This document shows positions 44,491 through 53,163 of a DNA stretch of 64,000 bases, piece by piece. Position 1 is the first letter of the stretch. Each line of letters begins with the position of its first letter. This stretch comes from Pseudobacteriovorax antillogorgiicola. Lineage in GTDB: Bacteria; Bdellovibrionota_B; Oligoflexia; Oligoflexales; RGVZ01. The notes beneath the pieces were generated by a model, which saw only the letters and a list, made by a program, of their open reading frames with translations, was not told the DNA's origin and ran no database searches. Position numbers and translations under genes: made by a program. The stretch spans positions 289,795 through 353,794 of the forward strand of contig CAMBEK010000001.1 in assembly GCA_945865565.1 (NCBI GenBank), written 5' to 3'.

Positions 44491-45021
44491 CTATTCGTTG
44501 ATGGCTCTGGAACTTTTTACACTATCCGAAGTCGAAGCCGGCTGCTTCCGATTCTCCTTGCTCAGCTGCTCGGAAAGCTCGTTGAGGTCTTCAGCCATGT
44601 CAGTAAAGGCATCAGTGTCACGCACCGTAATTTTCTGACCATATTGTCCGTTGATCATGGCCCGGATTTGCCGCCTCATTGCCACCGTTGGACCAACAAG
44701 CCGGTGGGTAGTCACCAGAGAAACGGCGATGGAAACGAATACTTGGCTCACAAGTAACGTCAGGGCGGAGATCCGGATCCACTCGAACATTTGATAGGCA
44801 TTGGTGATGGTCTCGTCGTCGAGATGACCTATGTCAGCAAAGGCGTTGGAGATGCTACGCAGGGAATAATAGAACACCAAAGCGATTGCGAAACCGAAGA
44901 TGGCAGAAGCGAAAGCCGACCATGCCGCAATCCTCAGTTGGATAACCGGCTGGAGCAGCAAATTTTTAAATCGATGCTTTTGTTTGGGGTCTTTTGAATT
45001 TGAATAGGTGGCTTTGGTCAT
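44491..45021 (-). CDS. HAMP-domain membrane protein without output domain
   Basis: This 176-residue protein has two membrane helices (WSAFASAIFGFAIALVFYY and ISALTLLVSQVFVSIAVSL) around a short periplasmic loop of about 35 residues, then a HAMP-like unit (LVGPTVAMRRQIRAMINGQYG ... DAFTDMAEDLNELSEQL). There is no kinase, cyclase or methyl-accepting domain after it, so it may be a partner subunit of another sensor. SD AAAGGAG. The 135-bp gap upstream is A/T-rich and probably holds its promoter. Confidence 0.75.
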   Translation of the reverse strand: MTKATYSNSKDPKQKHRFKNLLLQPVIQLRIAAWSAFASAIFGFAIALVFYYSLRSISNAFADIGHLDDETITNAYQMFEWIRISALTLLVSQVFVSIAVSLVTTHRLVGPTVAMRRQIRAMINGQYGQKITVRDTDAFTDMAEDLNELSEQLSKENRKQPASTSDSVKSSRAINE

Positions 45022-45156
45022 TTTTTGCTCCTTTAAATTATGGGTCGGCAGCCCTATTAAAAGGTTAAACGAACGTGTGCAAGTAGCTGTTTTATTTAAT
45101 TAAATAGTCGTGATATCGCGCGTGTTCCCAAGCGCCCTGGCTGGCGTCTAGTGGGG

Positions 45157-46242
45157 TCATTTTTTTTCTATGGGAATCAATTCTGTGTGGAGGCCGCGGT
45201 GAGCGACCCCAGCGGCAAGAACGGTTCCCCCCGCCCCCTCAAGGGCCTTTCGGACACGATCCAGTGATCCAGATGGAGCCAGCACGGCCAACACACCACC
45301 ACCCCCGGCTCCGCATACGCGTGCTGCTTTCGCCCCTGCAGCGATTGCGGCATCAGCCTGGCGCTTGGTTTCGTCCGTGTGGATATTGGGCCAAAGTTCG
45401 CAACGCAGTTTCCATTCCCTTGCGGAGGCAGCGACCATGCCATCGTAATCGCCTTGGCGGACAGCGTCTGCGCATTGCCGTGCAACAGAACCAATCGCAG
45501 ATAGCTTTTTGATAAGCTCGCGGTCGCCGTCGAAAACCCGCTTGAAGATTTCCCAATTATTGATCGCCGACTGCCTGCTTTTTCCAGAGAAACAAAGAAT
45601 CAGCTCATCTTCCAGCCGTCGACTCACGGCTCCTGCAGGGGATTTATCAGCCCGGCCGTGGGTTTCGACGGTGACGCCCCCGGCCGGAAATTCGATGATG
45701 TTCAATCCTCCGCGCACCGCCCCCCAATAGTCTTGGATCCCTGTTGGGGCGTGAATCAATTTGGCTTCAATATCTGAGGCTGTCTGAACCAGTCGCTGCT
45801 CGTCGAGTTTTTCTTGGTTCTTTGTGAGGATGGCTTTGGTGTTCATCAGTGCCCCCCCAAGGGTCACGGCAAGGCATGATGACCCCCCGAGCCCAGCTCC
45901 GGCCGGAGATTTGGCTTCCGTTCGGATGTGCAGGGGGGGCAGTTTTTTAGACCACCAGACCTGCAGAAACAATCCGAGTAGAGGCAGCTTTGTCGTGGCA
46001 ACGCATTCCTCAAAGGTGCCTCGCATTTCGATTTTTTGATCGACACTGTGCAGGGTGAAAAGGCCGTCTTCAGAAGGCGTGATGTCCACTTGGGCTGGCA
46101 AGGTAACGGCGCAGTTGACGGTCGCCTTCTCGTCGAGAAGTTGATGGATTGGCCAAAGGTCAATCGTTCCGCCGGCAAGGTCAATGCGGGTAGGGGCTGA
46201 GGCCCGGATGTGAAACGGCTGATCGAATTGGAATATTGGCAT
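45157..46242 (-). CDS. GHMP-family sugar kinase (heptose 7-phosphate kinase-like)
   Basis: The 361-residue protein has all GHMP kinase motifs: APTRIDLAGGTIDLWPI at the N-terminus, the ATP-binding KSPAGAGLGGSSCLAVTL, and the C-terminal CGAGGGGVLAVLA. The first motif with GGTID is like D-glycero-D-manno-heptose 7-phosphate kinases (HddA) used for lipopolysaccharide or capsule heptose. Mevalonate or galactokinase-like roles are less likely but not excluded. The ATG chosen is followed by a normal family start; the frame stays open 29 codons upstream. Confidence 0.82.
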   Translation of the reverse strand: MPIFQFDQPFHIRASAPTRIDLAGGTIDLWPIHQLLDEKATVNCAVTLPAQVDITPSEDGLFTLHSVDQKIEMRGTFEECVATTKLPLLGLFLQVWWSKKLPPLHIRTEAKSPAGAGLGGSSCLAVTLGGALMNTKAILTKNQEKLDEQRLVQTASDIEAKLIHAPTGIQDYWGAVRGGLNIIEFPAGGVTVETHGRADKSPAGAVSRRLEDELILCFSGKSRQSAINNWEIFKRVFDGDRELIKKLSAIGSVARQCADAVRQGDYDGMVAASAREWKLRCELWPNIHTDETKRQADAAIAAGAKAARVCGAGGGGVLAVLAPSGSLDRVRKALEGAGGTVLAAGVAHRGLHTELIPIEKK

Positions 46243-46310
46243 CTGAATTTTCCACGGGGTTGTCAGGTTTATGGGATAGAATAAACCCGCATTACCCAAG
46301 AAGGAAGACC

Positions 46311-46817
46311 ATGCGTACGAGAAGATCAAGAGCCTGCGTTCTGAATTTGGAGCCGAAGTTCGTTAACCTACCCAAACTCAAGCTTGAAATTGAGCTCAGG
46401 GCCATGGTTGACATCGAACTGGTGGAGATCAAAGGCCTTGATGACAGTGCCTTTCTGCCGTGTGACCTCTTGATCGTTGAAGCCCAAGGCGTTTCGATGG
46501 GCGACTTTCAATTGTGGATCAAAGCCTTTCAGGCGCGCCTGGTCACCCAAGCTGATATTTGGGTGCCTTCTTTGATCGTCGCCGAGTTGCCGGTTAATGA
46601 GGCGCGCTTGCTCATGGAACACGCTATCAAATCAAACTGGTATTTTGACGTGGTTCGCCCAGAACATCTGGACTCATTGCCTGTTCGAGTGGCTAATTTG
46701 CTCCGTATTCACGACCACTTGCATGAACTAAGGCGCTATTCTGAAACGCTGGACCGGTTGCAGGATCGGGTCAACATGCTCGAGCATGAAGTCAATGCCT
46801 TGCGCGCCGGTGGATGA
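46311..46817 (+). CDS. pseudo-receiver protein with C-terminal coiled coil
   Basis: The 168-residue protein resembles a response-regulator receiver: beta3 reads CDLLIVEAQG with Glu57 where the phospho-Asp would be, the following region GDFQLWIKAFQARL fits helix 3, and DVVRPEHLDSLPVRVANLLRI matches the KP-containing beta5 region, with Arg for Lys. The last 35 residues form a coiled coil (ETLDRLQDRVNMLEHEVNAL). It probably works through constitutive protein binding. SD AAGGA. The family assignment is inference from pattern only. Confidence 0.6.
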   Translation: MRTRRSRACVLNLEPKFVNLPKLKLEIELRAMVDIELVEIKGLDDSAFLPCDLLIVEAQGVSMGDFQLWIKAFQARLVTQADIWVPSLIVAELPVNEARLLMEHAIKSNWYFDVVRPEHLDSLPVRVANLLRIHDHLHELRRYSETLDRLQDRVNMLEHEVNALRAGG

Positions 46818-46879
46818 TCGCGGTACATGTCTGGCTTCTACATGACCGCAAAAGATTTTAAAGACGTCAGGATCACGCC

Positions 46880-47140
46880 ATGAGTTTCATGGATCTCGGC
46901 AACGCCAAGCCACAAGAACTCATCAGCCAGTACCTGCTGGAGCTGAAGGGACAAGGCACAATGCTGTGCTATTCGGATCATGAAGTTGTCGAGGCTTGGA
47001 TTGCAGTAGCTCCGAGTGTCGACGATTTGTTGGTCGTCCTGTCCGAACTTGCGCCGTCCTATCTTTCGAAAGATCCGAAGCCGAGGTCCCTTGGCGGACT
47101 TAAGAACCGTGTTCTGAATCGTCTGGCTCAGATGCGCTAG
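46880..47140 (+). CDS. small hypothetical protein
   Basis: The 86-residue soluble protein is not recognised. It has a short alpha/beta look (ELISQYLLELKGQGTMLCYSDHEVVEAWIAV split around LKGQG) and a basic C-terminal end. The ATG follows CAGGA at 8 bp. Its last 41 bp overlap the end of yacG on the other strand, which supports tight packing but leaves some doubt about the exact end of either gene. Confidence 0.6.
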   Translation: MSFMDLGNAKPQELISQYLLELKGQGTMLCYSDHEVVEAWIAVAPSVDDLLVVLSELAPSYLSKDPKPRSLGGLKNRVLNRLAQMR

Positions 47141-47339
47141 GACGTTCTTCCAACTCCTGCTGGGGATCAACCGGAGGTCCCGGGATGCGGTAATTGTCGG
47201 TAGCCCAGTTGGCCGTATCGAAGCTGCGGCAACGTTCGCTGCAAAATGGGCGGAATGGGTTTGTGTCGTCAAACCGACAAGTCGTTTTGCACTTGGGGCA
47301 AGGCCATATCCTGGTTTTTGTTGGGCGCTTTTCAGTCAT
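47100..47339 (-). CDS. yacG: DNA gyrase inhibitor YacG
   Basis: YacG is a small zinc protein that binds GyrB. The 79-residue product has WPCPKCKTTCRF, the block NPFRPFCSERCRSFD and WATDNYRIPG, giving the four zinc Cys and the family signature. The acidic C-terminal tail (ELEERPSASEPDDSE) is typical. A longer ORF reaches back into the upstream oxidoreductase gene; the ATG 10 bp after that gene's stop fits the family start. Confidence 0.92.
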   Translation of the reverse strand: MTEKRPTKTRIWPCPKCKTTCRFDDTNPFRPFCSERCRSFDTANWATDNYRIPGPPVDPQQELEERPSASEPDDSEHGS

Positions 47340-47349
47340 GCCAGTTCTT

Positions 47350-48579
47350 TTACTCCTGATCGGGGAGCGATCGCAAGCGCTCCGGCCAAAGGCGTCGCGG
47401 CAACTCATCACAGCGACCAGTCATCAGCAGCTTGGCCAGGCAGAATCCCGAATAAAATCCGAGGGTCAGTCCCTGACCCATGAATCCTGTCGCGACCAGA
47501 ATGCGTCCTTCTCCATACATTGGTCCAACAACCGGAAGTTCATCGCAAGGATGGCAGTCCAAGCCAGAGGCTTCCAGGATTGGCTCGCAATCCGCCCGCC
47601 AATTAGGGAAAGATTTTTTAGTTTGCTCAACAATGTACTTTGAAATTTTGGCCTCAACCTTGGACTCGGTGGCTTCAAAGCCAGCCCACTTTCTTAGAAT
47701 TCGTCCGCCGCCAAGCAGTATTGTGCCGTTTGGTTGTGTGGCTCCCCATTCGTGATTGTGAAATGCAGACCAGGCAATCCCTGGGGTGTTCCAAGGACTT
47801 TGCGGATCGATTGAATCCAGCGGTCCAGATGTGCTCAGCCACTGATCTGCAGATGACACCAAGGCCGACTTGAGAGAGGGAATCAGGTCACCAATGGCAA
47901 GGTGGCAGGCAGCTATCAGGGAGGAAGTTTTTATGGTTTGAAGTTTTTTGTCCCCGGATTGGGATTCGGGTCCCCTGATCGTCACGCTCAAATCAGGGTC
48001 GGCGTAGCCTGAAATATTTTCCACCGTGCCGTCAATGAATTGGACTGCTGGATTTGTCTCAGCCGCGAGGCGCAATTTACGGCACATGGTGTGTGTATCG
48101 ATCCAGCCACCGCGTTCACCATCGTCTTGCACGGCCAGAATCCGCGGACCGAGGGCTCGTGCCCACGGGGATGCTGTAAGTTTCTTGTCGCTCAAGATTT
48201 GAGATGTGAAGCCAGCTGCATTCATCTCACGAACTGCGATGGTGGCTTCAGTCAGTTCCTCGGGTGTGGCAATCAGGCGCAGGCGCCTGCAGTTGGAGAA
48301 GGGAACTCCTTGATTTCTTGCCCAGTTTGCCGTCAGGTCAAAGGCGCGGTCGCCGAATAGCCAGATTGTTTTTGCAAAATCGGTCTGATGCGCCGCGGCG
48401 ACACGAGTGAAGTTGTCTCTTTGGCCACCGCTGAGCATGCCGGGAGCCGTCATGCTGGTTGGAATTGAGGAGCCCGTAACGATCAAAATTTTCTTAACGC
48501 CGGCTTCCGCAAGGTGCAATGCTGCAGAAAGGCCAGTTACGCCCGCGCCGGCAATGACGACTGGAATTTGATTTGACAT
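47350..48579 (-). CDS. FAD-dependent oxidoreductase (DAO family)
   Basis: The 409-residue protein begins with the FAD-binding VVIAGAGVTGLSAALHLAEAG and ends with the DAO-type DELPVVGPMY and VATGFMGQGLTLGFYSG blocks. Such enzymes oxidise amines or amino acids with FAD. The substrate is unknown; glycine or sarcosine oxidase relatives are possible. The frame is open 76 codons upstream, but the ATG with SD GGAGA at 5 bp directly precedes the dinucleotide-binding strand. It is divergent from the next gene and lies 10 bp before yacG. Confidence 0.85.
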   Translation of the reverse strand: MSNQIPVVIAGAGVTGLSAALHLAEAGVKKILIVTGSSIPTSMTAPGMLSGGQRDNFTRVAAAHQTDFAKTIWLFGDRAFDLTANWARNQGVPFSNCRRLRLIATPEELTEATIAVREMNAAGFTSQILSDKKLTASPWARALGPRILAVQDDGERGGWIDTHTMCRKLRLAAETNPAVQFIDGTVENISGYADPDLSVTIRGPESQSGDKKLQTIKTSSLIAACHLAIGDLIPSLKSALVSSADQWLSTSGPLDSIDPQSPWNTPGIAWSAFHNHEWGATQPNGTILLGGGRILRKWAGFEATESKVEAKISKYIVEQTKKSFPNWRADCEPILEASGLDCHPCDELPVVGPMYGEGRILVATGFMGQGLTLGFYSGFCLAKLLMTGRCDELPRRLWPERLRSLPDQE

Positions 48580-48633
48580 TGCCTCTCCTCGATCAATCTG
48601 AGTTAATAATGCCATCCTGTGGAGCATGCGCAA

Positions 48634-50124
48634 GTGGTCAGATTCTTTTCGAAAAATCCCTTCAGACTTAAGGCGGCTGCCCTTGTCATCTCGGGTTGGC
48701 CGTTTGGTTTTCCCGGTGATCCGGCAACGGGCTACGTCCCTTCGGGAGATGATGCAGCCTTTGGGCGTCTGGCTTGTCCGTCCCTGACCCGCCTTAACCT
48801 GCAGCAAAAAAAATCAGAACCGTTGCTGCTTCGCAGCGTCGAAGTGGAATCACCAAAACACTGGAAATTTACGCTTAAATCAGACTTGTTCTGGTGGAGC
48901 GGTAAACCTGTTTCTAGCGACGATCTAGCGACGTTTTTGCGCAATCAGATTTGCCCGGCGGCGGCCGGAGCGCTTGGAACGGATGCCTCCTGTCCGAAGT
49001 TTGAGGTGAAGGAAATAAATGAGGGCAAGGGTGCCGTTCAAACAGCGACCGTGGTTTGGCAATCTCAACCTGGATTCGGGCCATACGTTTTAAACGACAG
49101 AGCATTTTTTCGTCGATCCGGATCTGCTGCAATCGAGTGCGCGGGATTATACCGGTATCGCAGTACCAGTGCGGGTGAAATGGAATTTTTGCCCGCCCCA
49201 GGCTATCCGCAAAAGCGTCCAGAGCTGCAATTCAAGGCACCACGAGAAGGCAAGCAGGGTCGCAGATCGCGCCTCGAATTTACGTTTGCCTCCGGAATGC
49301 AAAAGGGTCAGACCTGTTCCAAAGAAGGCTTGTTTCCAGCCGTTGCTGGCATACTTTGGAATGATCGGGCGGACGGCAGCCTCGCCACGTCACCACAGGC
49401 TCGAAAGGCGTTGACGCAGATCCTCCCGCGAGGCGAGCTGCTTCGGGCCGGAGCCTTGGGGCTAGGTGAGCTTGTCACCTCATTCATTCCGCGACAGCAC
49501 CCGGGTTACAACCACAGCCTGCGAATCCGTCCCTACAGCGTGGACGATGCGTCGACGGCCTTGGAGAAGATCGGATGGCAGCGCGCAAGGGCCGATGCCC
49601 CGCGGATTGATCGCAAGACTGGCAATCCGGTGGCTCTTCGAATTCTGATCCTCGATCCAGACTCAGCGGGGAGTGACCTGGTGCAAAAAGTTCTTGGAGA
49701 TAGCCTTGCACTGCTCGGAATTCAGACAGAATTTATCGCAGATTCCGCCAATCTGGCCCAGGCTGGCAGCGCCAAATCCTCAACGGAATCAGCCGCCTTT
49801 GATGGAGTAATGGGTGTCTTTGCGGCAGATTGGCCAGCGGTGAATTTCATCCGGTCTGGTGAGTCAAGCCAGATGCTGGCGAAATTTATGCAATCCAATT
49901 TTTATCGCCAGTCCGACAACCTGCGTCTTGCCAGGAATTACGCCACATCATTGACAAATGCGTCACCGGACTTTATGGCACTGCAGCGGTTTCATGAAAA
50001 ACTGTACGAAGCAGAGTTATTCTCTCCGGTCATCCAATTGGGTACCTGCTTGGACCGCTCGGCCTCGTCACCCGCAAAGCTTGATTTTACGGACCCGGAT
50101 TGGCTCAGGCTTCTCTTACTTTAA
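48634..50124 (+). CDS. family 5 extracellular solute-binding protein-like
   Basis: The 496-residue protein resembles periplasmic oligopeptide-binding proteins (SBP family 5), with FGRLACPSLTRLNL, WKFTLKSDLFWWSGKPVSSDDLATFL and PQARKALTQILPRGELL as landmarks. However, no convincing signal peptide is seen; a stop codon 12 bp before the first possible start rules out a longer N-terminus. The GTG chosen follows GGAG at 9 bp. It stands without permease genes and lies just upstream of map. Confidence 0.72.
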   Translation: MVRFFSKNPFRLKAAALVISGWPFGFPGDPATGYVPSGDDAAFGRLACPSLTRLNLQQKKSEPLLLRSVEVESPKHWKFTLKSDLFWWSGKPVSSDDLATFLRNQICPAAAGALGTDASCPKFEVKEINEGKGAVQTATVVWQSQPGFGPYVLNDRAFFRRSGSAAIECAGLYRYRSTSAGEMEFLPAPGYPQKRPELQFKAPREGKQGRRSRLEFTFASGMQKGQTCSKEGLFPAVAGILWNDRADGSLATSPQARKALTQILPRGELLRAGALGLGELVTSFIPRQHPGYNHSLRIRPYSVDDASTALEKIGWQRARADAPRIDRKTGNPVALRILILDPDSAGSDLVQKVLGDSLALLGIQTEFIADSANLAQAGSAKSSTESAAFDGVMGVFAADWPAVNFIRSGESSQMLAKFMQSNFYRQSDNLRLARNYATSLTNASPDFMALQRFHEKLYEAELFSPVIQLGTCLDRSASSPAKLDFTDPDWLRLLLL

Positions 50125-50138
50125 CTTCAGGTGAACCT

Positions 50139-50897
50139 GTGATTGTTCTCAAAAGTGACCAGGAAATTGATGCAATGAAGGCCAGCTGTCAATTGGCGGC
50201 ACAGTGCCTGGTCATGATTCAACCCCATGTGAAGCCAGGGATTACGACCCTCGAGCTGAACGATCTATGCCATGAATTCATCACTAGCCACGGAGCCATT
50301 GCGGCTCCATTGAATTACAAGGGATTTCCCAAGTCGGTCTGCACTTCGGTCAATGAAGTTGTCTGTCATGGAATTCCCAATGCACGGCAGATCCTTAAGG
50401 ACGGTGACATCATCAATGTCGATGTCACGACAATTTTGGACGAATATCATGGGGATACGTCAAAAACATTTTTGGTCGGGCAAGGCCACAAACCCGTTGT
50501 TGCCAAGATCGTGAAGTGTGCGGAAGAGGCCATGTATGCCGGTATTTCAGCGGTTCGGGCCGGCGGACGAATCGGTGACATTGGTGCCGCCATCATGGAG
50601 CGTTGCGATCGGGATGGTTTCAGTGTGGTTCGAGAATTTGTTGGTCACGGCATTGGCAAAGGATTTCATGAAGATCCGCAGGTCCCTCACTACGGGCTGC
50701 GTGGCAAGGGTGCGCGTCTTGAGCCAGGGATGACCTTTACGATCGAGCCGATGGTCAACGAAGGGCATTGGAAAACCAAGGTCTTGGGAGATGGCTGGAC
50801 GGCAGTGACGATTGATCGAAAGTTGTCGGCGCAATTTGAGCACACGATTGCAATCCGGAGTGATGGTAGCGTCGAAATCCTAACCGTTCCCAGGTAA
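50139..50897 (+). CDS. map: methionine aminopeptidase, type I
   Basis: Map removes the initiator Met from new proteins. The 252-residue enzyme shows the five metal ligands in their usual places: NVDVT (Asp), HGDTSK (Asp), FVGHGIG (His), TIEPM (Glu) and AQFEHT (Glu). KGFPKSVCTSVNEVVCHGIP is typical for type I. A GTG preceded by AGGTG at 5 bp is the best start; the frame also stays open into the upstream gene. Confidence 0.96.
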   Translation: MIVLKSDQEIDAMKASCQLAAQCLVMIQPHVKPGITTLELNDLCHEFITSHGAIAAPLNYKGFPKSVCTSVNEVVCHGIPNARQILKDGDIINVDVTTILDEYHGDTSKTFLVGQGHKPVVAKIVKCAEEAMYAGISAVRAGGRIGDIGAAIMERCDRDGFSVVREFVGHGIGKGFHEDPQVPHYGLRGKGARLEPGMTFTIEPMVNEGHWKTKVLGDGWTAVTIDRKLSAQFEHTIAIRSDGSVEILTVPR

Positions 50898-50903
50898 GTC
50901 CGG

Positions 50904-51191
50904 TTACTCAGGGTTGGCGAGAAGTTCCATATAGAGTTCTAGTTCGTCGGCAAAGATCCGGTCTGGATTTTCCATTCTGGATTTCAGGTCCTCGATACGA
51001 CCCTCAATATCCAGCTGCAGCGCCCGCACTTGGGTTCCCGCTGCTCCTAATGCTGCCGCAGTTTTTGTAAGATTTGCGAGCATGTGTTCCAAATTTCCGA
51101 GTCGGATTTCACGGAGCTCGTTGAGCGCGGCAATCGTATCGGGGTGGAAATTTTCCTGAAAAACCAATTCGGTGGCGTTTGTTCCGGGCAT
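50904..51191 (-). CDS. small hypothetical helical protein
   Basis: The 95-residue protein is not recognised. It is nearly all helical and acidic, with a central stretch (RLGNLEHMLANLTKTAAALG) and a C-terminal coiled coil (LQLDIEGRIEDLKSRMENPD). No signal peptide. A strong SD (GGAGGG at 8 bp) supports it as a real gene. It is convergent with map, 6 bp away. The 289-bp gap upstream holds no gene I can support. Confidence 0.6.
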   Translation of the reverse strand: MPGTNATELVFQENFHPDTIAALNELREIRLGNLEHMLANLTKTAAALGAAGTQVRALQLDIEGRIEDLKSRMENPDRIFADELELYMELLANPE

Positions 51192-51480
51192 TGATGGCCC
51201 TCCTCTGCCGTTGACTTAGCAATCTGATGGCCAAGAGTCGGGCCATTCGATTTTAAAAAATAAACAATAAAAACGAGCCGTTGAGATCTAGTTTTGCTGC
51301 TTTTCTGGAGTAGACGGACGGTAAGGTTCCGCCACCTGTCAATCGGTTGGGCAGTCGACGATGAATTTACAAAAGTTGAGATCAATCTTTATGTTGGCTT
51401 AACCAGGCAAGGCTAAGCTTGCAACGAGACAAAAGCTTTGAAATAAAGCCATTCTATGGATCGGGTGTCCGGAGGTTTTT

Positions 51481-52314
51481 ATGCTTTCACAAAGAATCAT
51501 TCAGACTATGCCCGCACTTCGTCGTGCGCCATCCTTTAAAGCCGCCGAACAGGGTGGCAAACTAATTCCTCTGGTTGAGTTCTCGCGTGGCGATTTTCTA
51601 GTGAAAACCGTTCGGTCCAAGCGCGACCTGCGTCAGGTTCAAAGCCTGCGCTACGATGTGTTCCACCGTGAGTACAAGCAGAAGAAATTTCCGTTTGGTT
51701 TGGATCTGGATCGGTTCGACGCCTGGAGCGATCATCTCGTGATCATGGATCAGCGCACAGGATGTTTTGTCGGTACCTACCGCCTCCTGCTTGAGGGTCG
51801 CGCTCCCTATTTTTATTCTGAGACTGAGTTTGACATGAGCCCGCTCATGGCTATTTCTGGCAGAAAGCTCGAACTTTCGCGGGCCTGTATCCACAAGGAC
51901 TATCGCAACGGCGTTGTGATCGGCCTTTTGTGGCGCGGATTGGTTCAGTACGTCCAGGCCAGCGGTGCTGATTACCTGTTCGGAATGAGCAGTTTCAAGT
52001 CGACGAATCCGGCAGAAATCGCCCTTCTTTATCAGCAATTGCGTGCAGAGGGATCTGTCGATGAAAGCCTGCCGTGCATGCCGGCTGGTGATTACAAGAT
52101 CCCAGGTTTTCACAGTTATTTACAGAACCCGGCAAATCCAGATGTTCCAGCTCCAGACTTGGTCCCGCCATTGTTGAAGTCATACCTTCGTGCGGGAGCC
52201 AAGGTCATTGGCGAGCCGGCATTGGATGAAGACTTTAGGTGCGCTGATTTTTTGACCCTTCTTGACATGAAAAAATTGGGCAAGGCTTACGAGAGAAAGT
52301 TCAAACTTTGCTGA
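51481..52314 (+). CDS. olsB: OlsB-type N-acyltransferase (ornithine lipid or related)
   Basis: OlsB enzymes add a 3-hydroxy acyl chain to ornithine, the first step to ornithine lipids. The 277-residue protein has the GNAT/hemolysin-type pattern: QSLRYDVFHREY, DRFDAWSDHLVIMD, VGTYRLLL, YFYSETEFDMSPL, LELSRACIHKDYRN and LLWRGLVQYV. The SD GGAGG is strong. The next gene, which overlaps its end, is a PlsC-type acyltransferase, the expected partner. The exact head group (ornithine, lysine, glycine) cannot be told from sequence. Confidence 0.82.
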   Translation: MLSQRIIQTMPALRRAPSFKAAEQGGKLIPLVEFSRGDFLVKTVRSKRDLRQVQSLRYDVFHREYKQKKFPFGLDLDRFDAWSDHLVIMDQRTGCFVGTYRLLLEGRAPYFYSETEFDMSPLMAISGRKLELSRACIHKDYRNGVVIGLLWRGLVQYVQASGADYLFGMSSFKSTNPAEIALLYQQLRAEGSVDESLPCMPAGDYKIPGFHSYLQNPANPDVPAPDLVPPLLKSYLRAGAKVIGEPALDEDFRCADFLTLLDMKKLGKAYERKFKLC

Positions 52315-53096
52315 TTGGTTACATTCGTTTCGTTACATTGTTCTTTTTCATCGGTGTTTTTGTTGCTGGTGCCATTATCCTGCGACTTCTCTTTGGTGAC
52401 ACCTTACGCGCCCGGCGTTTTGCGGCGCATTGGGTGCATATCAACTGCAGAATTGGCCTCAAAACTTTAGGGGTCAAGGTCGATCAAATTGATGCAACCG
52501 GCGGAATTCGCAATGGAATTCCTGCAGGGGAAGGTCATTTGATCGTGGCCAATCATTTGTCATACCTCGACATTTTGGTTGTCGCCTCGCTTCGGCCAAT
52601 GCTTTTTGTGACATCGAATGAGATTCGCGATTCTGGGTTTCTCGGTTATTTGGCTAAGGCCGGCGGGTGTCACTTTGTCGAGCGCCGCAATCGCGACCAG
52701 ATCCAGCGCGAAGTCGCCGAGATCGCGGGGTCTTTATCTCAAGGCTTGAGTGTCGTCGTATTCCCGGAGGCAACATCAACCAATGGTGCCCAAGTTTTGC
52801 CCTTCAAGGTTGCGCTCATGGATGCCGCAATCGTATCGGGCCGCCCCCTACTGCCACTCTGTTTGAATTACCGGGAGATTGCGGGCCAGCCCGTAGGGGT
52901 ATCAAACCGCGATGAAATTTGCTGGTACGGCGATATGACCTTTCTCAATCACATCATCAATGTGGCCCGGCGCGGGGATATTGTGGTAGCGGTTACGAAG
53001 CTTCGCGAAGTTGGTATAAGACCCGAATCTGACAGGAAAAGTTTAGCGTCAGAGGCCTATGCCCAGATCGTCGGACATTACGTCCAAATCGTCTGA
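52308..53096 (+). CDS. 1-acylglycerol-3-phosphate O-acyltransferase family (OlsA/PlsC)
   Basis: The 262-residue protein has one N-terminal membrane helix (FVTLFFFIGVFVAGAIILRLL) and the acyltransferase motifs NHLSYLD (HxxxxD), FVERRNRD and FPEATSTNG, with PLLPLCLNY near residue 183. In ornithine lipid synthesis OlsA adds the second acyl chain to lyso-ornithine lipid. The TTG start overlaps the upstream stop by 7 bp, so the two proteins are probably coupled. A plain phosphatidic acid role is the alternative. Confidence 0.85.
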   Translation: MLIGYIRFVTLFFFIGVFVAGAIILRLLFGDTLRARRFAAHWVHINCRIGLKTLGVKVDQIDATGGIRNGIPAGEGHLIVANHLSYLDILVVASLRPMLFVTSNEIRDSGFLGYLAKAGGCHFVERRNRDQIQREVAEIAGSLSQGLSVVVFPEATSTNGAQVLPFKVALMDAAIVSGRPLLPLCLNYREIAGQPVGVSNRDEICWYGDMTFLNHIINVARRGDIVVAVTKLREVGIRPESDRKSLASEAYAQIVGHYVQIV

Positions 53097-53163
53097 TCCG
53101 TCGGCGTGAGTTACAGGTTTCCCCGTTTTTTCCGAAGGCCCAGGTACATCCTGAGGGTTTTCA

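Noticed and set aside
51361-51402. Possible 13-residue leader peptide before olsB
   Set aside because: It has no convincing SD, no run of one amino acid and no attenuator hairpin; a short frame of this size is expected by chance.
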